Shown: piece after piece, positions 21,648-31,599 of the stretch
Numbering within the stretch: position 1 is the stretch's first letter
How the letters are laid out: the number at the start of each line of letters is the position of its first letter
Origin: Trematomus loennbergii
Taxonomy: Eukaryota; Chordata; Actinopteri; Perciformes; Nototheniidae
Direction of reading: 5' to 3'
Assembly: GCA_012861695.1 (NCBI GenBank)
Contig: JAAOOA010000010.1
Coordinates: forward strand, 725,779 to 789,778
Length of the DNA: 64,000 nucleotides
Translations under genes and position numbers: made by a program
The notes under the pieces: model-generated
Databases searched by the model: none
The model's input: the letters and a program-made list of their open reading frames with translations, nothing else
Told to the model about the DNA's origin: nothing

Positions 21648-22324
21648 CAGGGTTGGGTTGTAATGGAATACATGTAACGGCGTTACGTAATCAGAATACA
21701 AAAATCAAGTAACTGTATTCAGCTCGCGTTACATTTGAAAAACGAGTAATCTGATTACAGTTACTTCTATAAAACAGCTGTGGGCAGCAGATACTGTGAG
21801 TGTCACGGACATGAATTCATAGATCAAGGCAGACTGGTGCACACACTCTGCTGTTTTTGCCAATCCGGTGCTTAAACAAATATAGCTCTACACCCCTGGC
21901 CGAAATGTCCTTAAAATGAAGTCCGAGTTCGACATTTTAATTCATGTCCTGCCAACACTGGCAGGACAGAAGGCGACACGCCCGTTCTAAGCCGTGTCCC
22001 TCACTCCTCACATCCCAAGCTGCATCCCCAAAAAGTGTATTATGTTGTTTCATCGTTTCAGATGTTATGTTTCAGTTGTGCTCTTGATAAGCCATTAAAA
22101 CAGTAAAAACACATTCAGTTTCCTTTTGCTTTTTGTGTCTCCTGTACACCAAAACATACCCATCTGTGATGGAAAAAGAAAGTAATCCAAAAGTAATCTA
22201 AAAGTAATCTGATTACGTTACTTTTTTAAGACACGTAACTGTAACTGTATTCGGATTACTTTCAGAGCCATGTATTCAGTAATCAGTAACTGATTACATT
22301 TACAAATTAACCCTCCCAACCCTG
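21648..22324. mobile_element. hAT-type non-autonomous element, 677 bp
   Basis: The inverted ends CAGGGTTGGG and CCCAACCCTG (with small internal differences) are flanked by TTCATATC (21640-21647) and TTCACATC (22325-22332), an 8-bp duplication with one mismatch. Subterminal regions repeat the GTAATCTGATTACAGTTACTT motif. No transposase frame. Confidence 0.88.
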
Positions 22325-22639
22325 TTCACATCGCAATATATTCCAGAAGTCTGAAATGCAAAACATTTCCCACATTAGTGCAATTCACCTATACTTAACC
22401 CCAAATAAAAGAACCCAATAAAACAGTTGTTAAATAATAGTGAAGACACGTTGTAATAACAATAACTCATCTCTCGGTTTGAGTGTTCTTTGCTTTGCCA
22501 AAAGCCACTGTGTCAAGTGTCTAGTGACTATTTCTCTTAGCGGATGCATGTCAATTTAAATCAATACAACTATTTTTTAAATCAATAAAAACATTTTCTA
22601 AATCCATAAAAGCATTTAAATTAATATTGGGAGTCACTC

Positions 22640-22806
22640 TGGTACTTCTACTTTTACTCAAGTACAAGATCTGAGTACTTCTACTTTTACTAAAGTACAA
22701 GATCTGAGTACTTCTACTTTTACTCAAGTACAATATCTGAGTACTTCTACTCAAGTACAACATCTGAGTACATCTACTTTCACTACAAGATCTGAGTACT
22801 TCTCCA
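22640..22806. repeat. 33-bp minisatellite (about 5 units) from hAT end sequence
   Basis: Units of TACTTCTACTTTTACTCAAG followed by TACAAGATCTGAG repeat with small deletions. The motif is that of the teleost hAT MITE family seen at 12349, 33890 and 61755. Confidence 0.85.
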
Positions 22807-23563
22807 CCTCTGGTAGAGTCTGAATTGTAGCCACAAAATCACGCAGAGCTGCATACAAATAGACTCACAATGGTAACAGGTCGAAAATAATATTTACAAA
22901 TGTGTACAATGATTTGTAGGTAATTTTGACTACTCAAGACACCTGACTTATACATCTTCAAAGGAAGACTGTGTTCATTCTACAATTACATGGGATTAAA
23001 GCAAAATGTAGTTTTACTTGTATAATACTTCAAGATTTTATATTAAAGCCTGTTTCTAAAAGTATCAACCATAGCGACGCGGTCAAATCCTCAGTTTATA
23101 ATTTATAACAACATACTAACAAGCTACGGTCTAATTACGCAACCAAGTAGTATGTTTCGTGCCTGGCCGCGTCTTTTTGTCCGGTCGGGTCTTGGAAGAC
23201 CCGAAGCTGTGTGGTTCATAAAAACATGTTCTTACTCAATATCAAGCCACGATTATTGTTTTTATTTTAAATCGTATAATGTCGGGCTTTTTATTGCCGT
23301 CTGTGAGGAAAAGAATGGGGCTCAGAGCGGGCCCGGCGCCACGAGGGGGCAAAAGGGGCATTGCCCCCTCAGTTGTATTCTTTGCCCCCTCACCTTGAGC
23401 ATCATTCATCCATCAAAAAGTACAATAAATGTCACAATTATTAAATAATCACTTTAAATAATTATCTTCCCCAATACACGTTACTATGTTTAGATCAGAT
23501 ATGTCGGCAGGCAGTCAAGAAACGTGTAAAAAGCCTCAAACCCAAGTGAGCTTGTAGTCTTAA

Positions 23564-24483
23564 CCTGTTAAGCCCCGAGCCTGTTTTTCAGGTTTCAGGC
23601 TCGAAAATGACATGCCCAAAACAAATGACTACAACTTAACTTCTGAAAGGGTTATATGAATAATTTATTTTATCAAAGCAAGGTTACATCTGTGAGTTGG
23701 ATGTAGAAGTGTCAGAATCAATATAGATGTTTGTCAGTCAGAGTAAATTCAGATGGAACATAGCAAAAAAAGGTAAATTCTTACCACCACCTAAAGAAAA
23801 AACATTACTTATAGTGAAAACCAGGGGCGGACTGGCCATCGGGACGAATCCCGATGGGCCGGTACAGAAGTGGGCCGGTCGGACGATGTGAGCCGGTCGG
23901 ATAAGTCACTAGCACCTGTCCCCCCCCCCCCCCCCCCGTCGACAATTTCCTCGGTATTTACTTGCGGCAGCGAGGTGGCCGCTCGGAGAAGTCACTAGCC
24001 CCCCCCCCCCCCGTTAGTATTTTACCGAGGTGGGCCGGCGGTACAGAAGTGGGCCGGTCGTTAGTCCCGGGCTGATTTGTAGTCCCAGTCCGCCCCTGGT
24101 GAAAACCACCCTTGAATGATGGGATGGTAGACTAAAAGCTTTAGGAATCCAAACTATAACATATAATAAGTACCCTGTATCAAGATTGAGGCAAAACAAG
24201 TTAAATTTGACCTTTTTAGAGAGGTTTAGCCAAAGAAAGTTCCAGGCGGAATAAGCTTTCGGCACATTTGGGTACATCTGGTTCCATCAGTGCCATTTGA
24301 CCTTTTTCAGGTACCAGACTATAAAATGGTGTATTACATTGAATTATTGGTATTCATTCCATCCAAAGAAAAAAAAAAAAAACTAAAATTAAAAAGATTA
24401 ATAATATAAAAAAAAACTTTTTTTATTTTTTTAATTTGTAAAAAAAAAAGGACCCGCCGACGGGGTCTTTGGGGCTTAACAGG
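23564..24483. mobile_element. piggyBac-like non-autonomous element, level 3
   Basis: The ends CCTGTTAAGCCCC and GGGGCTTAACAGG are inverted, with TTAA on the left (23560-23563) and a mutated TTTT on the right. The body is homologous to 37357-38515, which keeps TTAA on both sides. Both begin CCTGTT, continue GAGCCTGTTTTTCAGG and share AAAGCTTTAGGAATCCAAA. No transposase. Confidence 0.85.
23822..24098. mobile_element. hAT MITE, 277 bp, innermost level 4
   Basis: The ends CAGGGGCGGACTGG and CCAGTCCGCCCCTG are perfect inverted repeats with the 8-bp duplication GTGAAAAC (23814-23821 and 24099-24106). The related piggyBac copy at about 37606 keeps an uninterrupted GTGAAAACTACCC, confirming the empty site. 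Two poly-C tracts (23920-23937 and 23999-24012) lie inside. Confidence 0.93.
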
Positions 24484-24714
24484 TTTTTGTTAGCATGTGT
24501 GCTTAGCTGTAAACACAGTCGGATGGGTGACCAAAACGTCCCCGTTTTCCGGGCAAAGTCCCCGTTTTCGGTGGCCGGTACCCGGTTGAAACTCCCGAAA
24601 ATGTTCCCGTTTTTGAATGTGCGTTAAAAAACATAGAGCACAGTGAAATAAAACATTACATGTCAGTAAAAACAGAGTAACAGTGTTGTGCCTGTTTGTA
24701 GCGTTAGCGTATTT

Positions 24715-24772
24715 CTTCTTCTACTACTTCTTCTTCTACCTACTTCTTCTTCTTCTTCTTCTTCTACTTCTA
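24715..24772. repeat. (TTC/CTA)n trinucleotide repeat
   Basis: Interrupted CTT/CTA triplets inside the level-2 hAT element. Confidence 0.85.
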
Positions 24773-25071
24773 ATTCAATGTACCTGCCCGCGAGAAAAGA
24801 AACTCGGCTAGTAGTGTCAACTAAATCCATAGTATTACAACAAAAGTGTTTAAACGAGGTAAATTACGAATTTATATTCTCAATCTCCAAGTGTGGGATT
24901 GAATATTAAATTAGTTTAGATTAGATGTATTGTCCCCAGGGGGAAATTCATTTTCACAGCTCTGTGAAAACAATATGAAATCAACAAAAAATAAGACTAT
25001 AGATAGCACCACACATTATTATTTAGGGCTGCCTGTATGGATCAGGCTTTTGCCAAAGCGAGCCCTTTTAC

Positions 25072-25072
<1 letters not shown>

Positions 25073-25105
<33 letters not shown>
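25073..25105. repeat. (TAA)n microsatellite
   Basis: About eleven perfect trinucleotide units. Confidence 0.92.
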
Positions 25106-26752
25106 TGTTAGGCCTATGTATTATATAAACCGTATGGGTACAATGAGCGACATCTAGTGGCAGATTGTGGAACATTGATCAGATTTTTCTCATGGCAGTT
25201 AGACTCTAGAGACAAACCAGGGGACTTTATGTTTATGTTTAATCTGTGTCGGTCCATTTGGTGTAGTATTTGATCCAATATTACATTTGGTTTATATATT
25301 AGTCACTTTCTTATGAAATGCCAGGTTTTAAGCCTTGGTTTGAACATTCAATCCTGGAAATAATTGTTCTTTAATCCTGACATGACTAGAGTAGATAGCT
25401 AGTAAGTAAGTCTGATAGGAAGAGGAGTTAAGGGATAGAGGAGAAAAGGTTATGGTATAATTACAGAGCCTGTCAATTTATAAATTGGGGAAATCAATGT
25501 TAGTCTGTTAACCAAAGTGCAGCCATCTAATAATGTACTATCTATTATTAAAGATCAGAGGAAAGGAACAGAATGAGAGGGGTAAATCCGGAATAAAATG
25601 AAGAAGCAAAGAGATTGTAGAGCAGTGAGAAGGAAAAAAGCTTGGTGTGTCAATTCATTACATTGCCAGTTTTTTCGTTGTTGTGAAAAAGAATCGCCCC
25701 CTCGGATTTGTTAACAGCCCCCTCAGTCATTTCATCCTGGAGCCGGGCCTGGCTCAGAGCCTCAGGATACTGAAATCTGTATTTCTTTTTTTCCTTCTAA
25801 TTTGTTATTGACCCGCTCTATCGAAATCATTCAAAAGTCGCAACGGATCATTTAAAAAATAAACGTGGATTTGTGTAAAAAAACTAGTTTTTCAGGGTTC
25901 GGGTGTTTTGTTTGATTTTAAATAAACAAAGTCTTTGCTTTCAGAACATGAAACTGTTATTGCCAAAATCTCATGATAAAACATTTTTGAAGCTTGTAAA
26001 GGGAAGAAGAGGCACCTCTCAATTCACACCCTGCTCTTCCGCAGCGCCGCTCCCCCTCCCTCCAGCTGAAATTATGAAGTAAAGGCGTATAGTAATCATA
26101 GATAACACGACAGGGTCCGGGACAATTTGTTTTCAAATAAACAAAGTATTGGCTCTCAGAATATTAAACTTGTTTCAGCAAATTCAGATTATAAATACAA
26201 CTTTGAAGCTTGTAACGGCATAATTACAAGTGGAGAACGGAGTAATTTAACGTCACAGCAGGCATAACAACAGCTGGTGTTTCTTGTGAGTGTTTCCCTG
26301 GTACACAAACACAATACACACAAACGCAAAAATACACAAACACACACACTCGCGAGCTTCCCCCAGACCAGTAATACAAACGAAAATGTGTCTGCGGGTC
26401 AATGTGACTGATTTCGATAGAGCAAGTCACATTTGGTTTAGGCACGAAACATACTACCAGTAGAAATACATTGCTTTTAAAATCGCTCTGTGTTGAATCA
26501 ATAGATTATATTTCGTGACTATAACACGAAATGCCGTGAGACTGGGTTGAATTACAACATTGAGTGCTTCATCCTCTGAACACCACAGGATGGCGACTGT
26601 AACGCACATAACATAGGTACGCTCCTCTGAAATGATTGTCCCCTGCAATTATTATTATCCCTCATCGAGTTCGCTATTCAGCTTGCTAACGTTAGCTTAA
26701 ACAAACGTAACATGCAACGTTAGCCTAATCTAAAATGCTCTACTACGGCGTA

Positions 26753-26847
26753 CCTTTCATGTGGCTCGTCAGCGCAGACTCTCCCATCGTTATTTTTTGC
26801 AAACTTTGCAGGAGGCTACTCGTGGGCTTGACCCTCGTCTTAGCCAT
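26753..26847 (-). pseudogene. BED-finger-type first exon of a hAT-like transposase
   Basis: The minus-strand ATG at 26845-26847 opens a 31-residue segment with E-S-A-L-T-S-H-M-K-G, followed by the splice donor AAG|GTACGC. S-A-L-x-S-H-M-K-G with a following H is the second half of BED zinc fingers in ZBED/hAT transposases. The next exon is not found in this window. The LINE fragment at 26853 lies directly upstream, so this exon may be stranded. Confidence 0.45.
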
Positions 26848-26852
26848 GGCTT

Positions 26853-27600
26853 GTATTTGACGACAGTTTGGACAGAAGGACCTTATGATTGACTGTATCA
26901 AAAGCTTTGCGTAGATCCAGAAATACTGCACCAACAACACCTCCTTTGTCAACCATTGCTTTGACCTCTTCTATAAAAAAGCAGTTGGCGGTTTCGGTTG
27001 AATAATTTGCCCTGAAGCCAAACTGCATGGGATGAAGTTGAAATGGACTGTTGTTTAAGAAGGAGACAAGCTGTTCTGACACCCACTTCTCAGCCACCTT
27101 GGATACTACAGGTAATATGCTAATTGGGCGGTAGTTGTTGATGTTCAGATAGTCACCTGACTTGAAAATGGGGGTTTCAATTGCAGTCTTCCATGCACTT
27201 GGGAATGTCCCATGTAATACAGATGAATTGATGATTTGGGTAAGAGGGCAGACTAGGTAATCTTGCAGTGATTTAAGCATTGTAGAATCCATAGCGTATG
27301 TGTCCTTCGCTGTCAAAGTTTTAAGAGAATTAATAATTGCTTTGGTTTTTAATTCCGATATGGGTTGAATGCAAAAGGACATCTTACTTTCGTTGACTTT
27401 GATAATATGTTCTGCTCTCAAGGGAAAGTTCTGTGCAATCTCATCTACAGAGTTGATAAAATATGTATTAAAAGCTATGGCAAGTTGTTCTGGGTCTTGC
27501 ACTAGGTTACCATTCTCTTTTAGTTCTAGCTGCTTTTTTGGCCTGTGCTTGATTCCCAGTAAGGTTTTAATCTGTTCCCAAATTATTTATTTTTCTCATT
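26853..27600 (-). pseudogene. LINE reverse-transcriptase fragment, 3' truncated
   Basis: The open frame of about 210 residues carries non-LTR RT blocks in order: N-N-Y-R-P-I-S-I-L-P-V-V-S-K (block 1), Q-F-G-F-R-A-N-Y-S-T-E-T-A (block 2) and F-L-D-L-R-K-A-F-D-T-V-N-H (block A, first catalytic Asp). It stops soon after block A, so the YADD box, the rest of RT and the 3' UTR are missing. LINEs normally lose their 5' end, so loss of the 3' side points to a later rearrangement. The RT type is CR1/L2/Rex-like. It is oriented head-to-head with the next LINE. Confidence 0.85.
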
Positions 27601-27699
27601 AATTATTGTTACAATTATGTTTGTCTTTTTTGTTTGCCTGCGATGATGGTTCTTCAGGACTGCTTCTTAAGCTCTAATCACACTCTCGCAGACTTTTCC

Positions 27700-30085
27700 G
27701 GTGATTCTAAAGTAGATGACAATGTATGTGTGTCGTTTAAGAGGAAAAGATGCCTGTTTTTTGTTGTTATTACTGTCAGGAAATGTTCAACCTAACCCTG
27801 GTCCGCCCAGTAGTAGTAGTCAGATCGCTACTCCTGCTGATTTTAAAGCTAGGTCTGGGTTGGGTTTCATCCACTTGAATGTGCGCAGTCTGTTAGGTAA
27901 ACTAGATTTTGTCCGCATTTGGGCAAGCTCGACTGACGCTGACGTCATTGTGTTATCAGAAACATGGCTAAATAAAACTATTTTGGCCTCTGACATTCCT
28001 TAAATGGTTATAATGTGTATCGTACCGACCGGCCTAATAAAGGTGGTGGCGTTGCCATTTATGTTAAGAATAAGTTCAGTGTAACCACATTATTTCCAAA
28101 TCTATCAGTAAGCAATTCGAATTTTTAGCCTTAAATATAGAAGTGGCAAAGGGGCAACAGTCATGGTGGTGGGCTGTTACAGACCCCCTCAGCTGTCAAG
28201 GACTCCTTGTCTTGCTAGCAAATCTTTTATTGCAACTGACTACAAGGAAATAGTGCTACTTGGAGATTTTAACTGGGACTGGTTAACTGCAGTATCAGAG
28301 GATTTTAAAAACCTTTGTATCTCTCTGAATGTTACTCAGATTGTTGACAGTCCTACTCGCCCTAACATTAAGTCCCCTAATAAATCCTCCCTAATTGATC
28401 TCATTCTAACTAATGTTCCCTATAAATACCCATCTGTGGGAGTATTTGCGAATGATGTGAGTGACCACTGTGCTGTAGCCACAATTAGGGACACTAAGGT
28501 CCAAAAGGTTAAACCTCGTATTATCATTAAGGGACATAAAACATTTTGTGGAGCAGGGTTTTGTACATGATCTGTTTGGTTTGATTGGGGAAAAATCGAT
28601 CTGTGTGCTGATGTAGAAACTGCATGGTCTTATTTTTATCTTGGTTTTATGGAGATCATTGATAGACATGCACCCCTGCGTAAATTTAGAGTAAAGGGAC
28701 GAGACAATCCTTGGTTTTCTGCTGAACTGTCCAGTCTCCTGCATGAGAGAAACAAGGCCTGGGCAAAGGCTAGGAAATCAGGCTCAGAGGTAGAATGGCT
28801 GCGTTTTAGGCAGCTAAGGAATAGCTTCACATCACAGGTCAAAAGTGCTAAGTCTAAGTACTATGTCAGTTACTACAGAAAACCTAAATAATCCTAGGAA
28901 ATTTTGGAAAGCCATAAAATCGATATCCACCGGTGATATCCGTAATGAGCTACCTCCGTGCCTTACCACAGCATCTGGCTCTATATCGGACAGGGCCACC
29001 ATGTTAAATTGTTTTAATGAGCATTTTGTGTCCTGCGGTTCTATGTTTGATTCTGTGACTAACTCTGCTCTCTGTGAACACCCCAATCCGTGACTCTGAA
29101 AATGTGTTGGAAAACCCTTTCAGTTTTACTCCTTTTACTGTTAATGTTGTTCATGAAGCATTATCTAAGTTAGATCCTAAGAAACCGGCCGGCCCGGACA
29201 ACGTAGAACCTTTCTTTTTAAAGATAGCTGCAGATTTTATTGCTCCACCTCTCACTACTCTTTTTAACCTCTCCCTCAGCACAAATGCAATTCCAAAAGT
29301 ATGGAAGTCAGCGTATGTCCTGCCTTTGCTAAAAGGAGGGGAGGCAACTATTTTAAATAACTATAGGCCAATCTCTAAATTGTCAGTTCTGGCTAAGGTG
29401 CTCGAACGCCTAGTGAGTGAACAGGTAAAGGAGTTTTTATGTAAAAATGACATCCTGTCTAAACATCAGTCAGGCTTCAGAAAGCAACATAGCACCATCA
29501 CTGCGACAATGAAAGTGGTGAATGACATTACGAGTATTTTAGATAATAAGCAGAGTTGTGCAGCCTATTTATTGACCTTTCCAAAGCGTTTGACACCGTC
29601 GATCATCGCATCTTAAAGCAGAGGCTACTCAGTATTTGCATATCCAGCCATGCAGTGGGGTGGTTTGTGAACTACCTCTCTGAAAGGTCCCAATGTGTTC
29701 ACTTTGATGGGCTGTCTTCTGAGTGGTTAAACATTGCTAATGGTGTTCCCAAGGTTCTGTTTTAGGTCCACTTTTATTCTCCATATATATCAACAGTTTA
29801 GGTGAAAATGTGGATGAACTACTTTACATTTTTATGCGGATGATACCGTGATGTATTGTGCAGGTCCCTCCATTAAGGAGGCGGTTGTTAAATTACAGGC
29901 TGTTTGTTATCTGTCATTGTGAATAGGTTGCTAATTTATACCCCTGTAATTATGTTGTATGATGTCATTTTTGTTTTCTGTTGTTTTTATGTGTAACCAA
30001 TGTGCTGCAGGTCTCCCTTGAAAAAGAGATTGTTGATCTCAATGGGATTTTCACCAGAAAAAAAAAAAGAAAAGAAAAAAAAAAA
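27700..30085 (+). pseudogene. L2/CR1-clade LINE, internally deleted and frameshifted
   Basis: The first frame (27716-28003) has a hydrophobic stretch followed by a 2A-like G-N-V-Q-P-N-P-G-P. The endonuclease then begins with H-L-N-V-R-S-L and S-E-T-W-L. The frame is lost near 28000-28160 and resumes with G-C-Y-R-P-P, L-G-D-F-N and S-D-H-C (28163-28570). RT follows: K-P-A-G-P-D-N, N-Y-R-P-I-S-K-L, Q-S-G-F-R-K, D-L-S-K-A-F-D-T-V-D-H and, after another shift, F-Y-A-D-D at about 29830. Soon after that it jumps to 3' UTR with GGTCTCCCTTGAAAAAGAGA and an A-rich end at about 30060-30085. The end of ORF2 is deleted. Not functional. Confidence 0.9.
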
Positions 30086-30127
30086 GAGCGACCAAGTCAT
30101 TTCATTGGATGAGAGGCATACTATTAC

Positions 30128-30345
30128 CTCATTCACACCAACGCAACTCCGGTTCAAGCTCCGTGCTAGAGCTTTTCAGGTTCAGAACCGGTTCTTCGGT
30201 TTAGCTCCGGCTCTTTTCACACCGCCCAGAGTCCGACTGGTGCTGCGTCATTGCGTCATCGTTTGCGTCATGACATAACCGTTTGCGTGCCTGCTTCATA
30301 AAGCCAAACCGCACGGAAACCCCTCACAGCTCACACCGACAACAA
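30128..30345. mobile_element. Truncated PIF/Harbinger MITE
   Basis: It shares the left-end CATTCACACCAA-type tip and the GAACCGGTTCTTCGGTTTAG core with the MITE at 16545. The right end is not found; similarity fades after ACAACAACAACAATGG. Confidence 0.65.
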
Positions 30346-30524
30346 CAACAATGGCCGATTGTGCTCCAGCTTCCTCTGTACCTCTTCGGCAGACCAGATT
30401 CCCAGTAGCTGGTCTCTTCAGTGGACCACTGCTGCTTGTTAAGTTTCTGCATCGTTGTGTACAAACTGGATAAAACGCAGGCTTTTTGTTGTTCAGGAGT
30501 TGATTAAATATCTTTATGTTGCCA

Positions 30525-31275
30525 TGTTAGCAAAGCGCTACCTGGCTGTATCTGCTACCTCTGTCCCTAGCGAGAGGGTGTTCTCCACAGCAGGAGACAT
30601 TGTTAGTGCCAGCAGATCTGCCCTTGACATCGCAGGGGGGAAGCAATGTGGACAAGTAGGGCTGCACGATATTGGAAAAAAATTGCGATATATATTGCGA
30701 TATGAAAACATACAGGAATTGAAGAAAAGACAGTTTTTTTCCCGCAAACCATCCTTTCTTGAATTTTAATGCTATACAATTGGTATTTTTTTAACTATAT
30801 TTAACCGGATGAAGGATTTTAGTCACGGACGTCTGGATCTGAAGTTATCAGAGCAACAAGCTGAGCTAGCTCGGTTAGCAGCGCCGAACTGCCCTGGAGA
30901 AACACATGAAACTACTTTATTCAGTGTTTTACCTTTAATCACCGGGTCCGTTTGCTTTGGAGATTTGATTGTGATTGTGGTTTGCTGTGCATACAGAGCC
31001 TGCATGTCACTCACTCAAGTACCCCTGACATGAGAGCCGCGCACATTTTCCGTTTGTAGCAAGCAGCAAAATAATTGTAACATGACGTGTTTGAGTTCAT
31101 TTGCCTACTTAATATCGCAAGTCCTAAAAAAAAAGAAACATTTAAAAAATAATTTTATTTTTTAAATCGCACGTCTTGCGATGTGAATATCGCGCATGCG
31201 CATATCGCGATTATCGTCACGACACGATATATCGTGCAACCCTATGGACAAGTTAATTTTTCTTGAAAAAACATG
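30525..31275 (+). pseudogene. hAT transposase C-terminal (dimerisation) fragment, interrupted
   Basis: The forward frame reads A-K-R-Y-L-A-V-S-A-T-S-V-P-S-E-R-V-F-S-T-A-G, the conserved hAT C-terminal dimerisation block of ZBED-like transposases. A MITE at 30657-31244 splits it. After the MITE the frame D-K-L-I-F-L-E-K and a stop complete the usual family ending, one frame off. The N-terminal domain and catalytic core are absent. No function is expected. Confidence 0.85.
30657..31244. mobile_element. hAT MITE, 588 bp, inside the transposase fragment
   Basis: The ends TAGGGCTGCACGATAT and ATATCGTGCAACCCTA (one mismatch) are flanked by a perfect 8-bp duplication TGGACAAG (30649-30656 and 31245-31252). 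The interior is rich in ATTGCGATAT / ATATCGCGAT palindromic motifs. Confidence 0.93.
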
Positions 31276-31360
31276 AAAATACAATGACAAGCCTAATGTC
31301 AAGCTGGCTGCTTAGGTGAGTACTAGTACAGTACAGTTCAAGTACAGATTATCGAGGATA

Positions 31361-31387
31361 GAGGAGAGAGGAGAGAGGAGAGAGGAG
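31361..31387. repeat. (GAGGAGA)n purine repeat
   Basis: Short tandem GA-rich tract. Confidence 0.85.
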
Positions 31388-31599
31388 TCTCTCTGGAGGA
31401 GCTATAACCAAGGGTACACTGATGTATTCTCCGGAGTCGATTTCAGCCATCAGTGATGTTAAAAGAGGCGTGACGCATGGCTGGACTTATGCCAATGAAG
31501 CACAGCTCTGCAAACTGTTTGTGTTTGTTGTACAATGTGTAGGTGTTGGTGTGTGTGTGTGTGAGAGTTGATGTGCCGGGCAGACAGGCGGGTCTCAGT

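Larger units (their letters stand above)
23328..25751. mobile_element. hAT-type element, 2,424 bp, level 2 of the nest
   Basis: The ends CGGGCCCGGCGCCACGAGG and CATCCTGGAGCCGGGCCTG are inverted copies with few mismatches. The perfect 8-bp duplication GCTCAGAG lies at 23320-23327 and 25752-25759. The GCCCCCTC motif recurs near both ends. No transposase coding frame was found. It was interrupted later by a piggyBac-like element. Confidence 0.88.
23147..26457. mobile_element. Outer element of a four-level transposon nest
   Basis: GTAGTATGTTTCGTGCCT at 23147-23164 is an exact inverted match to 26440-26457. A second inverted pair (CTCTATCGAAATCA near 25818, complement near 26410) and a degenerate 215-bp direct repeat (about 25915 and 26131) lie inside. 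No clean target duplication, so superfamily is unassigned. The hAT element at 23328-25751 sits inside it. Confidence 0.6.

Noticed and set aside
24688..24909. 73-codon frame with poly-Ser
   Set aside because: Encoded by the CTT/CTA triplet repeat inside a transposon.
28406..29086. Minus-strand frames of 68-112 codons within the LINE
   Set aside because: Antisense to clear endonuclease and RT coding.
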